From Schistocerca nitens (Eukaryota > Arthropoda > Insecta > Orthoptera > Acrididae): a stretch of 64,000 nt of DNA. The translations under genes and the position numbers were made by a program. Under the pieces are notes generated by a model. The model worked only from the letters and a program-made list of their open reading frames with translations. It was not told where the DNA came from and searched no databases. Positions 56,641 through 64,000 of this stretch are shown piece after piece (position 1 is the stretch's first letter; each line of letters opens with the position of its first letter). The stretch is taken from contig NC_064614.1 in NCBI RefSeq assembly GCF_023898315.1, positions 381,671,348 through 381,735,347 of the forward strand, read 5' to 3'.

Positions 56641-59600
56641 TTTTTTTGTCATAAGTCTTCTGACAGGTTTGATTCGACCCGCCACGAATTCCTCTCCTGT
56701 GCCATACTCCTCGTCCCAGAAAAGCTCTTGCAACCTACGTCCTCAATTATTTTCTGGATGTATAACAATCTCTGTTTTCCCTTAGAGTTTTTGCCCTCTA
56801 CAGCTCCCTCTGGTACCACAGAAATCATTCCATGATGTCTTAACAGATATCCTATCATCGTGTCCCTTCTCCTTGTCAGTGTTTCCCACAATTTCCTTTC
56901 CTCTGCGATTCTCCGCAGTATCTACTCATTCTTTATCTTATCAGTCCATCTAATTTTCAACATTCGCCTGTAGTACCACATCTCATATGCTTCGATTCTC
57001 TTCCGTTCAGGTTTTTCCACAGTCCATGTTCCACTGTCACACAAATCTGTGCTCCAAAAGTACAATCTCAGAAATTTCTTCAAATTAAGGTCTATGTTTG
57101 GTGCTAGTAGACTTCTCTTGGCCAGGAATGTCCTTTTTTCAAATGCTATTCTGCTTTTGATGTCCTCCTTCCTCCGTCTGTCATTGGTTATTTTGCTGCC
57201 TACGTAGCAGAAATCCTTAACTTCATCTACTTCATGACCATCAATCCTCCCTGATCTTAAGTTTCTGGCTCTTCTCGTTTCTGCTACTTCTCATTCCTTT
57301 TATCTTTCTTTCATTTACTCTCAATCCACATTCTGTACTCATTAGACTGTTCACTCCATTCAGCTGATCACATAATTCTTCTTCACTTTCACTCAGGATA
57401 GCACTGTCATCACCGAATCGTATTATTGATATCCTTTCACCCTGAATTTTAATTCCACTCTTTTCTTTTTATTTCCATCATTGCTTCTTCGATGTACAGA
57501 TTGAACAGTAGGGCCCAAAGACTACTTTCCTGTACTACACCCTTTATAATCCGAGCACTTCGTTCTTGTTTGTCCACTCTCACTGCTCCATCTTGGCTCT
57601 TGTAGATATTAACCGTCTCTCTCTATAGCTTACCCCTATTTTTCTCAGAATTTCGAACATCTTGCATCATTTTACATTGTCGAATGCTTTTTCCAGGATG
57701 ACAAATCCTATAAATGTGTCTGGATTTTTCTTTAGTCTTGCTCCTATTATAAACCGCGTCGTCAGAATTACCCCTCTGGTGCCTTTACTTATCCTAAAAC
57801 CAAATTGATCGTCATTTTCTTTTCCATTCTTCTGTATATTATTCTTGTAATCAACTTCGATGCATAAGCTGTTAAACTGATTGTGCGATAATTCTCAAAC
57901 TTGTCAGCTCTTGCAGTCTTCGGAATTGTGTGGATCATAATTTTCCGAAAGTCAGATGGTATGTCGCCAGTCTCATTCATTCTAAGACACACCAACGGAA
58001 AAGTCGTTTTGCCAATTCCCCCAATGATTCTAGAAATTCTGAAGGAATGTTATGTATCCCTTCTGACTTACTTGATCTTAAGTTTTCCAGAGCTTTTTTT
58101 GAATTCTAATTCTGGATCCCCTTTGTCTTCCCTATCAACTCCAGTTTCTCCTTGTATGACGTCATTAGACAAGTCCTACTCTTCACAGAGGCCTTCAGTG
58201 TACTCTTTCCTTTCGTTTATCAGTGAAATTCCCTTTGCACTCTTAATGTTACCATCCTTCCTTTAATTTCACAGGAGATTGTTTGGGCTTTCCTATACGC
58301 TGAGTCAGTCCTTCCAACAATTTTTTTTTTTACTTCACATTTTTCATGCAGCCATTTCGTCTTAGCTTCCTTGCCCTTCTTACTTATTTCATTCCTTAGC
58401 GACTTCTAGTTCTGTGTTCCTGATTTTCCCTGTATATTTTTCTACTTTGTTTTTCATCGATCAACTGAAGTATTTGTTCTGTCACGCATGGCTTTTTCGC
58501 AGTTACTTTCTTTGTACCTATGGTTTTCTTTCCAACTTCTGTGACTGCCCTTTTTAGAGATGTTCATTCCTCTTCAGCTGTATTGCCTACTGAGCTATTC
58601 CTTATTGCTGTACCTGTAGCCTTAGAGAACTTCAAGCCTCTCACTTCGTTTCTTAGTACTTTCGTATCGCACTTCTTTGCGTATTGATCCTTCCGGACTA
58701 ATCTCTTAAACTTCAGCCTGCTCTTCATCACTACTATATTGTCGTCTGAGTCTGCTCCTGGGTACGCCTTACAATCCGGTATCTGATTTCAGAATCTGTG
58801 TCTGACCATAATGTAATGTAACTGAAGTATTTCCGTACTAGCCGGCCTTTTCCAAGTATACCCCCTCCTCGTGTGATTCTTGAACAGAGTTACTCGCTGA
58901 AAGTTATTACAGAACTCGATTAGCCTTTCTCCTCTCTCATTCATTGTCCCAAGCCCATATTCCACTGTAAAAGGTTTCACTACTTTTTCCCCTGCAGCTG
59001 CATTACAGTCCACCATGACAGATTTTCGTCTCCCTTTACGTACTGTATTACCCTTTCAGTATCGCCATATACTTTCTCCATCTCTTCATCTTTAGCTTGT
59101 GACGTCGGCATGTATATCTGGACTATCGTTGTGGGTGTTGGTTTGCTGTCGATTCTGATAAGAACAACCCTATCACTGAACGTTTGACAGTAACACACTA
59201 TCCGCCCAACCTTCCTATTCATAACGAATCCTACACCCGCTTCTTTCTTTCATTTACTCTCAATCCACATTCTGGACTCATTAGATTGTTCATTCCATTC
59301 AGCGGATCACGTAATTCTTCTTCACTTTCAGAATGTCATCACCGAATCGTATCATTGATATCCTTTCACCTTGAATTTTAATTCCACTCCTGCACCTTTC
59401 TTTTATTTTCATTATTGCTTCTTCGATGTACAGATTGAACAGTGGGGGCGAAAGACTATATCCCTGTACTACACCCTTTCTAATCCGAGCAATTAGATCT
59501 TGGTTGTCTACCCTTTCTGTTCCATCTTGGCTCTTGTACATATTATCCGTCTCTCCCTATAGCTTACCTCAATTTTTCTCAGAATTTCGAACATCTTGCA

Positions 59601-60075
59601 CAATTTTACATTGTCGAAAGCTTTTTCCAGATCGACAAATCCTATAAACGTGTCTTGATTTTTCTTTAGTCTTGCTTCTATTATAAACCGCAACGTCATA
59701 ATTGCCCCTCCTGTGCCTTTTTCCTATCCTAAAGCCAAATTGATCGTCATAATATTTTCTGCTGCTGTTGATTTTACCCTATACTCATCTGACCAGAAGT
59801 CCTTATCTGCTTTCCATTTCACTTTAATGACCGCTACTATATCTAGAATGAGCGTTTGCATTTCCCTTTTCAGATTTTCTAGCTTGCTTACCACGTTCCA
59901 GCTTCTGACATTCCACGCCCGACTCGCTATCACTTCGTTGGCTATGAAATCTTTTTCTTATGGTCACCTCCGCCTTTGCAGTTCCCTCCCAGATATCCAA
60001 ATAGGGAATTATTCCGGACTCTTTTGCCAATGGAGAGATCATCATGACACTTTTTCAGTTACAAGTCACATGTTT
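56641..60075 (-). mobile_element. RTE-like LINE, near full length, with rearranged endonuclease
   Basis: Reading minus from high to low: SRAWNVRSWNVVSKLENLKR and DIVAVIKVKWKADKDFWSDE (endonuclease start, 59933), a foreign RT segment (59752-59243), then VGFVMNRKVGRIV, VLIRIDSKPTPTTIVQIYMP and DGLGTMNERGERLIEFC-like sequence (endonuclease rest, 59222-58789), linker, IPKTARADKFENYRTISLTA (57990), RFGDDSAILSESEEEL (about 57410), and RRRDTMIGYLLRHHGM (56870). The 3' end is a GACAAAAAAA tail at 56641. Stops and shifts are frequent. An apurinic endonuclease plus RT would normally be one protein. Confidence 0.85.
59243..59752 (-). other. RT segment lodged inside the LINE endonuclease
   Basis: This 510-bp minus segment encodes DDQFGFRI, MTLRFIIEARLKKNQDTFIG, FVDLEKAFDNVKLCKMFEIL, VVQGYSLSPPLFNLYIEEAI and ISMIRFGDD, then (after a 10-20 bp internal deletion) VKKNYVIR. 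The same segment exists in its proper place at about 57260-57800. Here both ends join endonuclease sequence: STAAEN on one side and AGVGFVMNR on the other, at purine-rich junctions. It is in the same orientation as the host LINE. Confidence 0.8.
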
Positions 60076-60599
60076 TGAGGATACGCGTTACGTTTCTTTA
60101 ATGCAGTGATTCCTCTTTTGTAGATCAAATAAGAAATCACATAGTAAAATTGTCGGATACTGGGATTTTTTCTGTCGCTGCTGCCGTTGAATGCCCCATC
60201 ACCCGAAGGCTTACGCCACTCTCCGAGGAAAATTGTGCTGTCGAGGCAACAGCTACATTATGTCTCGACGGATACTTGTCGTCGAGAATTTGGTACATTG
60301 TCAGTTGTGTGTTGCCTTTAGAACGAATCAACTGAAGCGCTTGGAATAACTTTCTACGTACATCAGATTTGTTTCAATGAGTGCTGCAATTTGTTTACAG
60401 TGTGGTGCTTGGAAAATATCGTCATAGTCGAACTGTTAATAATACGAAAACCATTTTCAGGAGCACAGTGCCATTCACTAAAGAAGAATTGGCCGACATG
60501 CACTTAATTTATGGTGAGTGTCACATAAATGTAAAATGTCTCTCTAAAAGTATGGGGACACCTCTGTGTAATGCAGTTTGACCTGCCACCATAAAAGGA
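60076..60599. other. No recognised feature
   Basis: Sequence between the 5' side of the LINE and the Tc1 relic. Part of it may belong to that relic's left end. Confidence 0.35.
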
Positions 60600-61180
60600 G
60601 GTGAGGAGTTTGTATTGTCAATGATGTACTTTCACCGTGGGATAGTCACTGGACGTCATCTAAGTAACAAATCCAACAGGGACATTTCAACCCATCTAAA
60701 GGTGTCCAAGTCGACTGTTGATGTGACGGTGAAGCGGAAAAGCGAAGGAACAACCAAAACTAAACAGAGACCACGCAGATCACATGTACTAGACGGACGG
60801 GGACATCAACCGCTATGGAGGGTGGTTGTAAAAAATCGCATGAAATCTGCGGAGGGGATCATCCCTTAGTTCCAAATTGCTAGCAGCTGTCCAGATAGCA
60901 CAATTAATGTGTGTAGGTAGTTAACAAGAATGGTCTACAATGAACCAGCTCATCATATGTCACAAGTATCTGTAGTCAGAGCTAAGCGCCCCCTTGAGAT
61001 GATGTAAAGAGCGACGCGTCTGGACACTGGATGATTGGAAAGGAGTGATCGTTGAACCATACTGTACCTTGCGGCAGTCTGATGGAAGGGTTTGAGTTCA
61101 GTTAATGCCTGGAGAACTTACATGCCATCAAGTTAGTGCCAACAATGAAGCAACGAAATACGGAGGAGGCGGCGTTACGG
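60600..61180 (+). pseudogene. Tc1-like transposase relic
   Basis: The frame from 60615 reads HRGIVTGRHLSNKSNRDIST and HLKVSKSTVDVTVKRKSEG (helix-turn-helix), then RPRRSHVLDGRGHQPLWRVV and VKNRMKSAEGIIP, a stop, FQIASSCPDSTINVC, RLTRMVYNEPAHH-like sequence, AKRPLEMM, and a degraded RMPGELTCHQVSANNE. This is the N-terminal half of a Tc1 enzyme. The region of the first Asp is degraded, and the rest is absent. No terminal repeats found. Confidence 0.7.
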
Positions 61181-61184
61181 CATA

Positions 61185-63185
61185 GTTTTTTTTTCTTTTT
61201 TTTCGTTGTGACTGTATTCGTTTGCAACAAACTGAAATTATACACGGATAAAATCTCAGTTTTGGACAAGCAGGGCGACGTGAACTTCCTTCAAAGCTCA
61301 GCTGGACCAGCAGTCAGTCAGTGGAATACGACAATTAGCCTAAATCCGACGAATCAGAGGAATAATACCAATTTCCTCCTGCTCAAAGGCTTCTACAAGT
61401 TCTACCACCTCCCTCTTTCCTGTACCAGCGAGATTCGTTCCATTGGTCTTCGTTAAGATGCCCATACTTCTTTGTCAAGAGCCGTATTACAATGTCGTAG
61501 TAGTCTCCTCCTTCCCCTTTCCTTCTTGGCGATTCACTGTCGTACTTCGGTCTGCCAGCTTCTGCAGATTAATTTGCAAACAACCGTAAAATTGTTAACT
61601 CAACGGTGGAATTCCGAGAGGTTCCAAATGAATTCGTCTGCCTGTGACCAGTGGTCAGGTGAGAAAATATGTTGGTAGTTTAAAAAATTCGGTTCCCGTA
61701 AGTGGTTTCTTCAAGTTTGTACGAATTTCCTATGACTCAAGTATGGATCGCCATCGCGCTCGGTGCTAAATCCTTGTAGAATGCTGTACAGAGTTTAAGA
61801 ATTTCCGTTGTACAGATGCATTGACAAAACCGTACCAGTAGACAGTTCTCTTTGCTCATTGCAAAAATAATTACGACGAGTGTGGAAACCAAATGTTCCT
61901 TGAGTTTGGGCATATCGTGTACATCAGTCAAGGCGGATCAGGAACTGTGGTGTCGGCTATATACACTCGTTGTAATAGGGATCGCTCCTTTTCTTATAGT
62001 TGCACAGTGGTGGAAGAAATTGCCTTCTCGTCCTTATATGTGCTTGTACCTACGTGTGTTGCACCCTGTTCTTCCGTGTGTCGTAATTACATAACGTTTG
62101 CTGAGAGGAAACAATTTTCTCAAAAGGAACAAGAAGTTTAAATGATTTGCTCATCGAAAACCGGTAACTTTCTCTAAACTTCTCAGGCCATAGCCTTACG
62201 AAATATTTATGTGCTGTTTAAAAACTCAGCTCCCAAAAAACAGCCCACAGACCAAAGGGCACTGATTTTATGACCAGCCTATCTGTATCTTGGGCAGCAG
62301 TTCTGGAAAAGCCACTTACGGCGTTAGCTTGTTCGGCACTGACGTTTCCTAACTGCCAATTTGATCTTGCCAATATATCACTGCACGTGAAAGCTTTAAA
62401 ATCCCTTCAAAAACTTTAGTTTAGGGAAAATCGTCATCTTGACGGTGACGAATAGCTTTTACTGTAACCAGGTAATGACTTGCAAAAATCAGAGAAAATT
62501 ATTTCTATAAATATGCATCGTCGTTCGTTGTTTGTCATCTCTCGTCTGCCATTGTACACACACAAAATTGATATGTAAATTTGAGCACTCATTAATTTTC
62601 GAAGTTTCTGAACTGACTTTTATCCTCTATTGCTTTATATTTTCTGGTGTAAATAATGATGAATTTTTATTGCCATCTCTTCAGGTTGTAACATTACAAT
62701 TCCCACCAGCCTTATTTAATTCGTCCTACTCCACGTCCTATCCTGAGTGATTTCAACCATCTTGCTTGCTACCCCTCCTCTCCCATAATGTATCTATCGT
62801 ACCAATAATAACCCACTCAACCTTTTCGTTACTAAATCAAGGCTCCAGCCTACTTGTCTCGCATAACTGCAACAGTACTCGCCTCCTACCACAGACTATG
62901 TATCTCGGTATTCATGCCACATCCTTCTTTCATATCACTCTCAATCCCATTCCGAGAATGGTACCAGGAGCACATAGCAGCTGCATCCTCACAGGGTTCA
63001 AAACCACAAGCATTAATAAGTAACCACCCAGCAATTGAATTTTTGTATATATTTTTTATGTTAACGGGACGTGATGTTCAGGACTCAAATATCAGTCCCC
63101 ATAGCAGTTCGATGCAACTCTCGAAAATAGACTTTAAGGTTCCTGAACATCTTTAGAAACCTAAACGAACGTTGATTTTCTTTCG
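61185..63185. other. No recognised feature
   Basis: About 2 kb of mixed composition. C/T-richer DNA at 62700-63020 has open frames but no recognised protein motif. No tRNA-like unit or terminal repeats seen. Confidence 0.35.
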
Positions 63186-63189
63186 ACAA

Positions 63190-63912
63190 GCAGTATGGCA
63201 CTGTAGTAGTGTGTTCGTCTGCCACGAGCTTGGCCTCAGTTCGAGTCCCAGCCGATGGAAATATTTTTTTAAAAAAGTGCATGTTCTACGAGCGTTAACG
63301 TGAAAAGTAAAATCCGTAAAGATGAAAATAATTAATTTGCAATGTCCTTTTAATTTAAGAAGTATTTACAAAAGATAGGCGCTACAGTCTGGAACCGCCC
63401 GACCGCTGCGGTCGCAGGTTCGAAACCTGCCTGGGGCATGGATGTTTGTGATGTCCTTAGGTTAGTTAGGTTTAAGTAGTTCTAAGTTCTAGGGGACTGA
63501 TGACCTCCGATGTTAAGTCCCATAGTGCTCAGAGCCATTTGAACCATTTGATAGGTAACAAAGAATCATATTTCTAAAGAAAACTGTATTTTTGTGTGTA
63601 GTTAGAAATAAGACGACGTGTATTTTTCATTACAATGGCAAATAGATATACGTAAATTAGCAGTTAATTGATGAAGTTTATATTTAAATGACGCAGGTAT
63701 TCGAACTCAAATGAAAAAAAGGAAAAACGTTCTATCCGAAACAAGATCAATCTCGAGCACTACCGATTATTCCCGTCTTTGTGTATTTCACGCTTTACGG
63801 TAATGCACTTAGAACATGGACCTTTCTATAAAAATTTACTTCCCCCGGCAATCGAACCTGGACCGTCCACATGGCAAGCGAGCACTTTAACACACAACCA
63901 TCGTGCCTGCCG
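63190..63912. repeat. Inverted-repeat element with tRNA-like ends (C), with SINE inside
   Basis: The left arm starts with a tRNA-like unit (B box agttcgagtcc near 63238-63248). The right arm, reversed, starts with tggttgtgtgttaaagtgct and B box ggttcgattgc (63848-63858). Inward, both arms share catgttcta(c/a)g(a/t)gc(g/a)tta, then cgt(g/a)aa...aaa(g)a(t/c)g...aataat. The arms agree over roughly 150 bp. The centre contains a family 1 SINE and about 290 bp of AT-rich DNA with no frame. Confidence 0.6.
63376..63551 (+). repeat. tRNA-headed SINE (family 1), 5'-truncated
   Basis: It starts inside the head at taggcgctacagtctgg, so the A box is partly missing. The B box (ggttcgaaacc) and the complete body and tail follow. 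A short gatagg repeat flanks it (63374-63379 and 63550-63555). Confidence 0.92.
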
Positions 63913-64000
63913 AAGAATCGACCTTCGTTTAGGGTATTACAGATGCTCAGAAAACTTCAAAGTCTTTTTTTTTCCGAGGATGTTTGAGAGTTGCATCGAG

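Noticed and set aside
1-64000. CRISPR arrays, operons, bacterial promoters or ribosome binding sites
   Set aside because: No regularly spaced repeats or compact co-oriented genes. Composition and repeats indicate a eukaryotic nuclear genome.

Overview
The window reads as repeat-dense nuclear DNA of a large insect genome. The most likely source is a grasshopper or locust of the Schistocerca type. I infer this from about a dozen copies of one tRNA-headed SINE whose sequence I associate with that group, and from several Tc1/mariner, RTE-like and CR1/Jockey-like families typical of orthopterans. There are no operons, no CRISPR array and no bacterial-style gene organisation. I find no confident protein-coding host gene. 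Nearly all recognisable coding sequence belongs to transposable elements, almost all of it broken.

Layout. 0-5.7 kb: the end of a mariner-like element with a SINE in its terminal repeat, a Tc1 relic, small LINE and Tc1 scraps, and two more SINEs. 7-9.4 kb: a DD41D (rosa-type) element with about 125-bp terminal repeats, a Tc1 scrap, and a degenerate element with tRNA-like inverted ends. 9.9-10.2 kb: an isolated GC/CpG-rich block that could be a host promoter or first exon. 12.5-14.7 kb: a Tc1 element beside an internally deleted mariner. 15.6-19.1 kb: an RTE-like LINE split by a Tc1 element and by the 3' end of another LINE. 19.9-22.7 kb: CR1/Jockey-like LINE pieces, one holding an 82-bp palindrome. 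23.3-28.3 kb: a tRNA-tipped palindrome and a run of Tc1/mariner elements. 31.5-34.1 kb: a Tc1 relic, then a PIF/Harbinger relic in which MADF-type exons flank an antisense transposase, then a MITE. 34.5-40.6 kb: SINEs, Tc1 relics and an RTE-like LINE carrying a near-intact Tc1 copy with a 340-residue transposase frame. 42.5-51.6 kb: a LINE endonuclease relic, a MULE-type transposase fragment, Tc1 pieces and a second DD41D relic. 53.2-56.5 kb: a long-TIR non-autonomous element with a SINE in one arm and a CR1-like LINE with a SINE in its ORF. 56.6-60.1 kb: a near full-length RTE-like LINE whose endonuclease region is interrupted by a piece of its own reverse transcriptase. 60.6-63.9 kb: a Tc1 relic and another tRNA-tipped inverted-repeat element.

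How the parts relate. The autonomous families (Tc1, mariner, rosa, Harbinger, MULE, RTE, CR1/Jockey) supply the enzymes. The SINEs are pol III units with A and B boxes and would depend on a LINE for movement. The TIR-only elements would depend on a DNA transposase supplied elsewhere. Target-site duplications and interrupted reading frames give a readable relative insertion order in several places. No element here looks competent to move itself: the best Tc1 frame has lost a catalytic aspartate codon and its twin, which keeps it, has a nonsense codon.
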